Source: Tethya wilhelma
Taxonomy: Eukaryota; Porifera; Demospongiae; Tethyida; Tethyidae
Assembly (NCBI GenBank): GCA_964030475.1
Contig: CAXIPT010000009.1
Coordinates: 3,893,767 to 3,957,766, forward strand
Length of the DNA: 64,000 nucleotides
Direction of reading: 5' to 3'
Positions 39,101-45,488 of this stretch are shown in pieces (within the stretch, counting starts at the first letter, position 1; every line of letters starts with the position of its first letter). The position numbers and the translations under genes were made by a program. The notes beneath the pieces were generated by a model. That model did not search any database and was not told the DNA's origin. It was given only the letters and a program-made list of their open reading frames with translations.

Positions 39101-42100
39101 CAATTATAGTATTATTGTTTTGACAAGTTCTGATCCTGCCATTTTCTATACTTCTGAGTCTGGTAAGTAGCAAGTTGTATTGACTTTCATAATTATATAT
39201 TATTATTATGTAATTTTACTATCTATGGTATAATATTATGCAGATTCTATAACTGGCATTTGCTCGCAAGGATTGTCATTGAAGATGAACTATGTACCAC
39301 GTGTCGAACAAACTTTCTTCTCTCAACTCTTCTCACTAGAAGAAACCACTCTGGAGTGTGACATGGATGTGTTTGTTAACATTGATCATTCACTGAACTT
39401 CCATGGTCTCAGCATTTACACAAACAAAGGTTGCCCTAGGCTACAGCTTGGTAGGCTGTTGTTCCCTCAAATGACACATAAACTGTACTTCACTGAATCA
39501 AACGAGCTACTCTCATCGTGTGTAAATCAAGGAGATATTGACCTTGGGATCACCAATCCTGTTCTTAACATTCGTTCTAGTCTGGAGTCAAATTCTTTAC
39601 CTCTTGGCAGATTTATGACTCTACTACCTGGATTTGAATCAGTTGCACTTGCTGTTACCTACTCAGCCACTGAGCCTGGATTTAGTGCTAGGATGAATTC
39701 AGTACGGGTCACATTATTTCAGTCAACCATAATAACAACACCAGTTGATATTGGACAAGATACGTTGAAATTCACTTCATCTGCAGACATCTATGGAAAC
39801 TATTCAGCACAAGTCTCTGCTACAGCATCCATAGATGTGCCATGGAACAGGATAGTATTGAATGTTACTGGAAATATGGAAGATAGCTTTGTTAAGAATG
39901 TGGAGGAGTATGTACAAGAGTTTATTCAATCTGAGTTTGTGGACAAAATTCAGCAAAGGATTTCTAACGCAAGAAGGGTTGTGGACCAAGCGAATGAGAC
40001 CCTGGTATCACTGGAAAATGAACTAAATGCTCGAGAAGAAAGATTGGCAGCTGCCAATGAAGCATACAGGGAGGCTCTAGCAGCCCTTGAGATGGCTAAC
40101 AATACTCTAATTGAAGAAGAAGCAAGATTTGAGAATGCTACTGAAGATGTTCAACAAGCACAAACTGCTTTGAATAGTGTTTGCGAATGTGACGATAAAG
40201 AATTTAAACGGGAGGAATGTAAAACATGTTACACTTACAGTACATATGAGGAAAAGGCCCAATGTAAATTTTTAAGAGAAGAAGTAAGGGAGGTTCGAGT
40301 CTTTAGAGGATATGGTGTTACAAGGGGGTGGTTTTACCGGCTTGTATGTGAGGATGTTTGCCCTTACACTTGCCTGCAGCTCTGTACTGAGATGGATTGC
40401 ACAGAATCGTGTCGTGGTGTATGTGTTTGGGTGGAAGAAACATACGAATTGTGGGATATTGTTAACCAAACATTCATAGTAGAAGATTCAAGGGAATGTG
40501 ATACTCCAAGGATTGTTGTGAATGGCACTATTGAAATGAAATGTTGTGCTGCTGTGGTGGAGTACAGACCAGAGCCAAATTGTGTAGATGCTTGTAGGTT
40601 CCAAAGACAGAGAGCCATTGATACGCTTGAAATGAGAAATGAAATTAGTGGATCATTCCAAGGATTAGAAGATGCCCAGAATGCAATCAATGAAGCTATA
40701 ATAAACATGTCCAGAGCAAATGCCTTCCGACAGAATGCTCAGCAAATGAGAGATCAGATTGTTCCAGCCTATGAACAAGCACTGGCTGCAAGAGACGTGC
40801 GTTTGGAAAACCTGAGGAGGGTTATTGCAGAAAATGAGAAAGAAATTGATTTGGCTGAGAGGCTAGCAAATGAGGAGGATTCTTTTAGGCTAAAAACTGC
40901 CATTTTCCAAATCATACTTGCAACCAAATTGTCCAACCAAGTACCACTAGTGCTAGCTTACAATTTTGGGCCTGTTATTGACCAAGAATTTGAGAGTTCT
41001 GTTGCATTTGACCTGTCTGCCTCTCTTCAGCTAAACCTCAGACGTATAGCTCAAGATATCCTTGAGAAACTGTTAAATGTAAAATCTGGTAGCACTAAGC
41101 GATCTGTACATATCATGAAAAGACAAGTTGACATAGAGTCTAGCCTTCCTGTTAAAGAACGCAGTGCAAATGAGATTGAGTTTGCTGAGAACTGTATTGC
41201 TCTGCGAAATGTTCAAGAGTATCTTCGCCCCTTGTTTGCTAGACTCAATTTAATTCATGAAAGCATTCAAGATGCTAGGACAAAATTAATGGATTCTAAC
41301 TTGAACTTAATGAATGAAATGAGTATCAATCGTAGTGATACAGCTTCATTCATCAATTTTGATATTCTGGAGAACCTTTTGAATATCAGTGTTAGTGAGG
41401 AAGACAGAAATCTAGAAATTCCTGTTGATGACAAGTTTCAGGCTGAATACTTCGACTACATTAACACTTTGATTGAGTTGGGAAGAAATGCTTCAGAATT
41501 GATCGATGAAACCAGCTTCACAGAATGGCAGGCATCAATGGAACAGCTTCATGATAAGACCAAGTCTGCAGCTGGTTATGCTTGTACTGGGTTTGCCGAC
41601 TGCCTTGAAGTCACTATAGATGTTCTCAATCAGCTTACTAAAGATCTTGACAGCAATCTAGTTGAGAATAATCTTGAGTATGAACTGAAGCAAATTAGTG
41701 GCAATGTACTGAAACTTGCAACATCCACTAACCTTACTATTGCTGAAGCTGTTGGTATTCTTTTCAACTACTTGACCCTAGCAAATGATGAAATCTTATC
41801 TTCCTACTGGTGTAGCAAACCACCTGTAATCACTAACAGTTTACCTCTTCAAGTGAACCTCTCTCTAGGAAGTGACTTGATCTTAAACTGTTCTGCAGAG
41901 TCCTCCCTTCCTATCACCTATAACTGGCGTAAAGATGGAATACCCATTCCTAACTCAGATAGCAGTGTCTTAGTGATAGAACAACTACAAATATCAGACA
42001 TAGGCAGTTACACATGTCATGTATCAAATGCTGTTGGTGTGGACGAGTCTACTAACAGTTCTGTTCTGGTCTATGAGCTGCCTAGATTCTTCTTGGAACT

Positions 42101-45100
42101 GAGTCCTGTGGCAACTTATGAAGGTGATGAAAATGGAGCATGGTTTGCTTGCAATGCTAGCTCATTCCCGTACCCTGGGTGGAAGTGGTACTTCAGACCA
42201 ACAGAGGATGATCAATGGATGGAGATAAGAGGAGAGGAGTTCAATGAAATCACAGTGCCAGCATTTAAGGAGAATGAAGGCTGGTATACATGTGAAGCTG
42301 CCAACTATCATGGCTTCATCAGAGCATCGCCAGCATACCTTACAATACTACCAGTCACTGTCAGCCAGCTTGGTACCAAAGTGGAGTTTCAAGTGCCCAA
42401 TGAAGATTGCTCTTCTTCTGCTCTAGAAGAAGGTGTCCATATATTCTTGCAAGAGAAAATCAACCTTGGCTCTGCCTCTGTCATAGAGCTTCAAGTGAAT
42501 CCAGAAGGTACTACTTCAACTGTAACCTTTACTATTATCAGCGAAAATGTTACTTCTGAATCAACATTGTCTATGAAGATTATGGATATCCAGAACATCG
42601 CTCTCCCCTCTAGAATTGCCATGTTTTCTGCCGTTTCTGCTTTGAGATCTGCATTTCAAATGAGCAATATCGTATTGAACTGTGGTGAAAGATCCATTAG
42701 TCCTGAAAAAAGCTCACTTACATTTGGAACTGCTACCTATCGCTGTCCACCAGGACAAAAACTTCACACCAGCTTCCTTCTCTGTGGTATGTCCTATTGT
42801 CCCCTTTGATAAGTTTAAAATGAGCATAGTATACTATTGTCCCCTTTGATAAGTTTAAACTGAGCATAGTATAATATTATAAGCGTATTATAGGCTTTTT
42901 TGTACATCATGCATAATCTTGTATGCTTATGTAGTTGGCTGTGCTCAAGGGACTTTCCAGACTACAACAGTGTCCGAGAGAGTGTTTGGTGGAGAAGGCA
43001 TTAAGGAAAGGTATCCAGTGTGTCAATCTTGTCCAGTGAACACATATGAGGATGAAGTTGCTAGTGTTGCTTGCAAGTCCTGTCCTGACTTCTACCAGAC
43101 TTCATTCACAGGATCAACTTCTAGCAATGATTGCCTTGGTATTATACACAATTCAGTTTCTACATAACATAGTTTAATTGTATTACACCAATATTGTCAT
43201 TCACAGTTAATCCATTACTCTTTGACTGTGATGTTAGTGGCTCCACCACTCAAGTTGAGATTGACTGTCAAAGTAATCGACCATCTGTTCAGACCTTGTG
43301 TTCATTTGATGGTAGACCTACCCACGAATGTAAGAAAAATCACACCTGCTGATATCTTTCTACAAAAAGTTCATAATAATTATTATTATACTATAATATT
43401 CCCTGTAAACGCCCAGGTGTACCTTTGGCGATAGTTGGGTGTGCACAAATTCGCAGGCAGTATAGGAACAAATTTCTTTATAGTGAGAAAATTATTATAC
43501 ACTCCCAGCATTAACTACCATAAAAATTTTGTTTTCCATGGTAACCATTTTGTGATAACCTAATAGTATTGTGTCAACATTTTTAGTTGAGCCAAGGCTG
43601 GTACAATACAATAATATTATTGCCTTGATTGCATATAAGTCTAATAGTCTGAGAAGTATCATTGTATATAGTTCATGCTCTTTATCTGAGGTGCTTTTTA
43701 GTAGCATGAGTGAACAGTGAATTTGACAATTGTACAGGTAAATTGCCCTTGCTAATCAATGAAAAGACATCGTTCTCATCTGGGAATCATACNTCTCATC
43801 TGGAAATCATACCGTAGTGCTCACTACAAGAGATATCGCAGGTTTTGAAGAACAAGAAACAGTCCACTTTTTCTTGGAGTGGAAGATGAAGGCATTCAAG
43901 CTGGATGTGAGTTTCCTCTTTGCAAGAAATTTTACAGTTGCATGTTACCTTATTTTGGTTCATTGATTTTATCGGACACACTAAGTCTTATGCTAGAATT
44001 CCAGCTATAGTAAGCTTTCGGTCAAGCCTTTGTTCTAGGAAATTCTAATTAACATTGCATCATTACTCAGGGCCGGCAGCATAGGTGCGGCAGCTACGGC
44101 CATGGCCGTACCAATTTTGGAAGATTAAGCTTCTTAAAAGTAAAAGATCTTGCTTTGCTTTGATCCTGCTCTTTTGTGCTGTGTAAATATAAGCTACGTA
44201 CGCGCTCAGAGTCGTGTTCACTTTAATTCTCTTGTTAACGCACACCTGTCACACCCCTTTCAGTAGCCCCTCCCACTAATTCTACTAGCTAAAACTATTA
44301 GCGCTAGAGCTTATTGGATATGCTACGTTGCAATAGGTTTGAATGTACATGTCCTGAGCAGGCTGTATTCTGATCTGCTAAGCCAGTCATCCTTACTAAG
44401 TTAGGTCACTCTTATCTCAGCAGAATCAAGTCAGTAAATCTGTATGACTGAAGCATTGGAAACTAAACTGAAATATGCCTGAAAATGCCCCAGAATTCAC
44501 CTTAGAACGTGCAAAATGCAAAATTTTTCTGGGGGGGCATGCCCCCAGACCCCCCTAGCTTGAGTCACCGCCTTCCGCGGCCTTCAGCGGCAACATACTG
44601 AGGAGGCTCCGGGCCTGTTACTATGAGTAAAAGTACCTGTGTCAGTCATACATAGAAAAGGAATAGTATATCGGGTTTTGATTAACATTAATTGAATAAT
44701 TATTTATACTTAATCATTAATTAATTTCACTTTAAATTTTTCTGATGTGTTATGGAAATTAAAATATTAGCTGCCAGGTTTCTTACTCTGAGGATATTCA
44801 ATTAGGGAGATATAAAGGAGCAAACTCAAAAAAGTGGGGAAAATTTAGTAGGCATTACTACCTGTGACTGCAACGTACGAAATTTTAACTCTCTTATTAA
44901 TTATTTATCTACAATCAATCTCAGACCAGTCTAAAAGAACTGTCCCCTATCATTAATTCTATATCTATGTTCATTATTGGACATCATCTAAGAGTCTCAA
45001 TTTTTTTTCATTTTAGTGCGTCCAACATTACCCAAACTTGGTATTAAGTTGGTGAGCAACAGTCCCAGAGTCCATGATAACAGAGTGGAAGTTGACTTTA

Positions 45101-45488
45101 TCCTTACCAGACCAGCTTCAAAGGTGAAATGTCAACTAGGAAGAAGTCAGCAACAAGATTGTAAGTTATCAATAATTCAAGGATTGCATACATGCATAGT
45201 TTTTACATTGATTGTCATTAAAATGGTTGATAGGCTCATCTGGTAGTGTTGTGTACTCTGACCTTAGTCCTGGTAGATATTTCATTCGAGTTCAAGCCAG
45301 TAACAGTAAGGAAGACAGGGCTATCTTAAGGAGAAAATTTGAAATAGTCACGGATCCTGACTATTGCACAGTTCACCTAATCAATGATGGGATCACTGTT
45401 TTAGAGGATAGGGTTACTATTGAATTTACTGGAGTTGGAGACGTTACCTCATTTAGCTGTCAGCTTGATCGAGACATTCCATTTGAAT
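7962..45488 (+). CDS. Giant secreted/surface mosaic protein: 4 SRCR, NIDO, EGFs, sushi, coiled coils, Ig (gene span, 3' end missing)
   Basis: Thirty exons were placed by GT/AG sites, phase and domain consensus: 7962-8031, 8900-8983, 11038-11158, 12605-12753, 16134-16332, 17399-17547, 17619-17829, 22713-22855, 23112-23316, 23635-23783, 24118-24284, 24736-25023, 26561-26783, 30214-30315, 32246-32341, 32702-32794, 33682-33804, 34357-34503, 34652-34774, 34849-34977, 36250-36372, 36443-36565, 36627-36998, 37551-38968, 39033-39162, 39244-42786, 42935-43138, 43207-43329, 45017-45160 and 45234-45488. Total coding length is 9,406 bases, about 3,130 residues. All phases agree, and most module borders are phase 1, as in exon-shuffled extracellular proteins. 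A signal peptide and many disulphide modules place it outside the cell. The exon 12 donor and the junctions around 43.3-45 kb are uncertain. No transmembrane segment or stop was found, so anchoring is unknown. Adhesion, matrix or recognition is the likely role; no named orthologue is claimed. Confidence 0.8.
8254..8357. repeat. Hairpin with perfect 22-bp arms and telomere-like core
   Basis: CAACTGACTTATTCGGCACCTC (arm, 8254-8275; key bases given) pairs perfectly with its reverse complement at 8336-8357. The loop is C-rich with degenerate CCCTAA-like units (gctaaccctagtcctagcccc). It lies in intron 1 of the giant gene. It is probably a foldback insertion; a transcriptional role cannot be excluded. 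Confidence 0.85.
8900..12753 (+). CDS. Exons 2-4: SRCR domain 1
   Basis: Scavenger receptor cysteine-rich domains bind protein or microbial ligands. Exon 2 (8900-8983) gives [12 protein letters not shown] and AGRLEIYI; exon 3 (11038-11158) gives [12 protein letters not shown] and [12 protein letters not shown]; exon 4 (12605-12753) gives [10 protein letters not shown] and DVALSCYG. Six cysteines are visible (TVC, VAC, LGC, RC, DC, SC), the group A pattern, and the domain is split between exons as group A domains are. Unlike SRCR 2-4, this copy has an extra phase-1 intron just before NEWGTVC, and that intron (8984-11037) is filled with repeats. Boundaries follow consensus splice sites (taggtaacc, ctacag, gcag, gaggtataa). 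Confidence 0.85.
9024..10435 (+). mobile_element. Foldback-unit repeat, copy 1 (510-bp arm plus palindrome)
   Basis: The left part (9024-9560) begins TACGTACGGTAGTACGTATA then GTAGGAATGGGC and is repeated at 19831-20345 and, inverted, at 14600-15154. The right part (9926-10435) is a palindrome with arms of about 120 bp, containing GTGTAGGAATGGGCAGTGCC and ATGACTACTTCATTTTTT and their complements. The small ORFs at 9763-10290 lie within the element. No transposase is encoded. Confidence 0.82.
10436..11037. other. Rest of the intron before exon 3
   Basis: AT-rich intronic sequence with no recognised feature until the acceptor gctacag at 11031-11037. The small ORF at 10936-11166 is partly the shadow of exon 3. 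Confidence 0.6.
11159..12604. other. Intron between exons 3 and 4
   Basis: A 1.4-kb intron with no recognised domain. The ORFs at 11327-11737 (136 codons) and 11478-11660 have no family resemblance and no splice context that would fit the gene. I see no clear inverted-repeat element in it. Confidence 0.5.
12783..13120. mobile_element. MITE (about 340 bp) with CAGTGGCAGATTTAGGGT-type ends
   Basis: CTGTGGCGGATCTATAGGGT at 12783 is the near reverse complement of ACCCTAAATCTGCCACTG ending at 13120. It is intronic and non-coding. A related end type (CAGTGGCGTATCC) bounds another element at 22003-22366, suggesting one superfamily. Confidence 0.75.
14120..15154 (-). mobile_element. Foldback-unit repeat, copy 3 (inverted)
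   Basis: The palindrome (about 14120-14525) has AATAGGAATGGGCAATGC on the left and GCCCATTCCTACACTACTAA partner sequence on the right. It is followed by the reverse complement of the long arm of copy 1 (about 14600-15154, ending GGCCCATTCCTACTATACGT). Copies 1 and 3 face each other across exons 3 and 4. Confidence 0.8.
15154..15189. repeat. Perfect-core hairpin at the edge of copy 3
   Basis: TAACCCTTGGTGCGCATGCG pairs with the following complementary half ending CAAGGGTTA, centred on TGCGCATGCGCA. The end sequence resembles the TTAACCCTCGG ends of the large composite element at 26998-30145. Confidence 0.7.
15352..15588. mobile_element. Foldback MITE (about 240 bp)
   Basis: Arms include TATTCTAGATTAGTGAATAT on the left and ATATTCGCTAATCTAGAATA on the right, then TGTCTGGCAAGAAAAG and CTTTTCTTGCCAGACA. 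It is non-coding and lies within the intron before SRCR 2. Confidence 0.85.
16134..17547 (+). CDS. Exons 5-6: SRCR domain 2
   Basis: Exon 5 (16134-16332) gives [32 protein letters not shown] and [10 protein letters not shown]; exon 6 (17399-17547) gives [12 protein letters not shown] and VQDVAVSCY. There are six cysteines (group A). The first half is one exon, with no intron at the position used in SRCR 1. The nucleotide sequence around [13 protein letters not shown] is almost identical to SRCR 4. Phases are 1-2-1. Splice sites are aatttag/ggtaagt and tgtttag/agtaagt. Confidence 0.86.
16497..16537. repeat. Short hairpin (AACAAGGAGTGGG...CCCACTCCTTGTT)
   Basis: A tight palindrome, AACAAGGAGTGGGGCTCGC / GCTCGCCCACTCCTTGTT, in the intron between the two halves of SRCR 2. 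A related GTGGGGCTCGC...GCTCGCCCC hairpin occurs near 29420. It is probably a MITE end. Confidence 0.7.
17619..22855 (+). CDS. Exons 7-8: SRCR domain 3
   Basis: Exon 7 (17619-17829) gives [28 protein letters not shown] and [13 protein letters not shown]; exon 8 (22713-22855) gives [19 protein letters not shown] and GVALSCYK. Six cysteines are present. The two halves are separated by a 4.9-kb intron holding an 834-bp MITE, foldback copy 2 and a LINE fragment. The phase (2) matches across that distance. The second half lacks the usual VPIWL core (here SNWLQGI), a modest divergence. Confidence 0.83.
18481..19314. mobile_element. MITE of about 834 bp with roughly 75-bp inverted ends
   Basis: The left end GCCTCATTCCCAGGCTCC, continuing through CCTACCTTACATGTAAGG and TCACGTGAGCC, is matched in reverse at the right end (GGCTCACGTGAGATTAGC, CTTACTTGTAAGGTAGGC, GGGAGCCTGGGACTGAGGC). 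No transposase is encoded. Fragments with the same GGGAGCCTGG ends occur elsewhere in the window (around 2609-2700, 35000-35070). Confidence 0.85.
19831..20934 (+). mobile_element. Foldback-unit repeat, copy 2
   Basis: Arm at 19831-20345 (TACGTACAGTAGTACGTGTA then TAGTAGAAATGGGC) followed by a palindrome at 20480-20934 with CACATATAGGAATGGGCAGT and matching complement near 20880. It has the same layout and orientation as copy 1. The minus-strand ORF at 20035-20220 is element sequence. Confidence 0.8.
21296..22586 (+). pseudogene. LINE reverse transcriptase fragment, interrupted
   Basis: [17 protein letters not shown] precedes a stop, followed by a segment with the catalytic [15 protein letters not shown] and [11 protein letters not shown], typical of non-LTR reverse transcriptases. 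Further C-terminal sequence can be followed with frameshifts ([20 protein letters not shown] text near 21700, then [19 protein letters not shown] and [14 protein letters not shown] after a MITE insertion). Stops, frameshifts and the insertion show it is dead. It lies in the intron of SRCR 3. Confidence 0.75.
22003..22366. mobile_element. MITE inserted in the LINE fragment
   Basis: Ends are CAGTGGCGTATCC (22003) and GGATAGGCCACTG (22366). AAGCT flanks both sides, a probable 5-bp target duplication. Removing it restores continuity of the LINE C-terminal reading ([10 protein letters not shown]), which supports the boundaries. Confidence 0.8.
23112..23783 (+). CDS. Exons 9-10: SRCR domain 4
   Basis: Exon 9 (23112-23316) gives [32 protein letters not shown] and [12 protein letters not shown]; exon 10 (23635-23783) gives [14 protein letters not shown] and FTDIAIGC. 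Six cysteines are present. Exon 9 is close to exon 5 at the DNA level, so SRCR 4 and SRCR 2 derive from a recent duplication or gene conversion. The intron between halves is short (318 bp). It exits in phase 1 into the NIDO exon. Confidence 0.86.
24118..26783 (+). CDS. Exons 11-13: NIDO (nidogen-like) domain
   Basis: NIDO domains occur in nidogen, alpha-tectorin, Mucin-4 and SUSD2-type extracellular proteins. Exon 11 (24118-24284) gives [10 protein letters not shown] and [13 protein letters not shown], matching the N-terminal FxFYGxxYxxlYV motif. Exon 12 (from 24736) gives [40 protein letters not shown] and [14 protein letters not shown]. Exon 13 (to 26783) gives [24 protein letters not shown], then [11 protein letters not shown]. 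Order and motifs match the family closely. The end of exon 12 is uncertain: the phase-0 donor AGA|gttttt at 25023 is weak, and a TAA follows at 25033; a small missing exon before NTFQ is possible. Exon 13 can start at 26561 or 26564. Confidence 0.85.
25036..26500. other. Intron within NIDO
   Basis: About 1.5 kb of intronic sequence with short unremarkable ORFs (25438-26254) that match no family I know. No element with clear inverted ends was seen. A missing small NIDO exon could hide here. Confidence 0.45.
26504..26540. repeat. (AC)n microsatellite next to a splice acceptor
   Basis: A pure AC run ends 20 bp before the acceptor of exon 13 (tttttag), close to where the branch point and pyrimidine tract would be. 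Confidence 0.95.
27035..27698. mobile_element. Palindromic MITE, copy 1 (664 bp)
   Basis: The whole element is a near-perfect palindrome centred near 27365. It starts GTACATTAAGGCACGGGACC and ends with the reverse complement. GTAC (containing TA) is present at both edges, consistent with a TA or GTAC target duplication. A second copy is at 52750-53399 with the same arms. Confidence 0.9.
27730..27765. repeat. (GT)n microsatellite
   Basis: A pure GT tract that mirrors the (CA)n tract near 30075-30129 and forms part of the inverted arms of the composite element. Confidence 0.95.
30075..30129. repeat. (CA)n microsatellite
   Basis: A CA tract with a few GC interruptions at its left side, adjoining the right terminal repeat of the composite element. 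Confidence 0.93.
30214..32794 (+). CDS. Exons 14-16: three short EGF domains
   Basis: Each exon is one phase 1-1 EGF-like module with six cysteines. Exon 14 (30214-30315): [23 protein letters not shown]. Exon 15 (32246-32341): [23 protein letters not shown]. Exon 16 (32702-32794): [22 protein letters not shown]. They are about 30-33 residues long, the compact teneurin/tenascin-like style, and lack calcium-binding residues. The symmetrical phase makes these exons freely duplicable. The introns hold AT-rich sequence without recognised elements. Confidence 0.88.
30316..32245. other. Intron between EGF 1 and EGF 2
   Basis: Nearly 2 kb of AT-rich sequence with small unremarkable minus-strand ORFs at 30925-31134 and 31311-31493. 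I see no domain, hairpin or repeat that I can support. Confidence 0.5.
33016..33366. mobile_element. MITE (about 350 bp)
   Basis: TATAGACCTGTTACACGT at 33016 matches in reverse GTGCAACAGGTCTATATAG ending near 33368. It is non-coding and lies in the intron between EGF 3 and the first cbEGF-like exon. Confidence 0.78.
33682..36565 (+). CDS. Exons 17-22: six cbEGF-like domains
   Basis: Six phase 1-1 exons, one module each: 33682-33804, 34357-34503, 34652-34774, 34849-34977, 36250-36372 and 36443-36565. Five begin with the calcium-binding EGF signature ([50 protein letters not shown]) and carry the CSCxxGY/F core ([45 protein letters not shown]). The first ([12 protein letters not shown]) has an altered D-x-E-C start and CGCNDGYVL. 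The second has an insertion (about 8 residues) between Cys 5 and Cys 6. Tandem cbEGF rods are rigid and calcium-stabilised in fibrillin- and nidogen-like proteins. Some exons are only 75 bp apart. Confidence 0.9.
35505..35648 (+). repeat. Long hairpin whose apex resembles a hammerhead ribozyme core (Penelope/retroelement-like)
   Basis: Arms of about 47 bp (GTTAACTGGAGGTTGTTG ... GCAGATAAACTTT, and the reverse complement ending at 35648) are almost perfect. The apex reads CTGATGATGA (35561-35570), a GC stem AGGCTCTCGAGCC, then GAAACGTC. This resembles minimal type I hammerhead ribozymes: CUGANGA core, stem II, GAAA, a very short stem III and a GUC cleavage triplet, with stem I formed by the arms. 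A TGA triplet is duplicated after the core compared with the consensus CUGAUGA-stem II arrangement, so activity is doubtful. Such motifs are known in Penelope-like retroelements. It lies in the intron between cbEGF 4 and 5. Confidence 0.5.
36627..36998 (+). CDS. Exon 23: two sushi (CCP) domains
   Basis: One phase 1-1 exon carries two CCP modules. The first: [38 protein letters not shown]. The second: [44 protein letters not shown]. Each has four cysteines and the tryptophan before the last cysteine. CCP modules mediate protein binding, for example in complement regulators and SVEP1-type adhesion proteins. Having both in a single exon contrasts with the one-module-per-exon EGF array. Confidence 0.9.
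37551..39162 (+). CDS. Exons 24-25: EGF domain plus long unassigned extracellular region
   Basis: Exon 24 (37551-38968) opens with an EGF module ([29 protein letters not shown]). About 430 residues follow with no family I recognise: a beta-rich start ([20 protein letters not shown]), a cysteine pair-rich section ([30 protein letters not shown]) and a C-terminal part with DISNYS-type and N-glycosylation-like sites. Exon 25 (39033-39162) continues in phase 0 ([20 protein letters not shown]). The paired cysteines suggest a disulphide-stabilised fold. An AMOP/vWD-like role after NIDO, as in Mucin-4/SUSD2, was considered, but the motifs do not match by eye. Confidence 0.8.
39244..42786 (+). CDS. 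Exon 26: 3.5-kb exon with unassigned region, coiled coils, Cys-rich insert, basic sites, two Ig domains
   Basis: A single open 1,181-codon exon, phase 1-1. Order: about 230 residues of unassigned beta-rich sequence; a heptad-like helix (about 39940-40180, [20 protein letters not shown]); a cysteine-dense insert (about 40180-40600, [37 protein letters not shown]); a second helix (about 40600-40890, [20 protein letters not shown]); a stretch with two KR pairs ([14 protein letters not shown], about 41095-41130); a helical segment; two Ig domains from about 41820 ([34 protein letters not shown]; then [28 protein letters not shown]). The KR pairs could be convertase sites that leave two disulphide-linked chains. 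Helices flanking a Cys-rich knot suggest oligomerisation. Confidence 0.88.
42792..42873. repeat. Short intronic tandem duplication (about 41 bp)
   Basis: CTATTGTCCCCTTTGATAAG ... GAGCATAGTATA occurs twice in a row just after the donor of exon 26 (42787). The first copy begins only a few bases into the intron. Confidence 0.9.
42935..43138 (+). CDS. Exon 27: GCC2/GCC3-like cysteine-rich module
   Basis: A 68-residue phase 1-1 exon reading [53 protein letters not shown] and DC. The CxxCPxxTY...C..CP..., GSTSSxDC pattern is the GCC2/GCC3 (ephrin-receptor-like/TNFR-like) repeat seen in SVEP1, SCUBE and other EGF/CCP proteins. The preceding exon ends in [14 protein letters not shown], probably part of the same or a preceding Cys module. 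The splice sites are clear. Confidence 0.85.
43207..45488 (+). CDS. Exons 28-30: beta-sandwich-like repeats, last exons found
   Basis: Exon 28 (43207-43329) reads [20 protein letters not shown] and [10 protein letters not shown]. Exon 29 (45017-45160) reads [19 protein letters not shown] and ends in a split Cys codon. Exon 30 (45234-45488) reads [20 protein letters not shown], then a second start [29 protein letters not shown] and again ends one base into a codon. The recurring form, C-x-(F/L)-D/G ... C ... L-x-P-G-x-Y/H-x-x-x-V-x-A, resembles the Ig/FN3-like repeats in many invertebrate and bacterial surface proteins. All are phase 1-1. No stop codon or further exon was found, so the C-terminus is missing or displaced by the transposons that follow. 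An additional exon at 43417 is possible but unproven. Confidence 0.72.
44068..44617. mobile_element. MITE (about 550 bp) with CAGGGCCGGC/GGGCCTG ends
   Basis: Starts CAGGGCCGGCAGCATAGG and ends GGAGGCTCCGGGCCTG. It contains the run GGGGGGGCATGCCCCC followed by AGACCCCCC, a feature of widespread non-autonomous hAT-like elements. It lies in the intron before exon 29. Confidence 0.65.

Noticed and set aside
39804..40708. Minus-strand ORFs of 61-114 codons
   Set aside because: Shadows of the long plus-strand exon 39244-42786, which is clearly coding.
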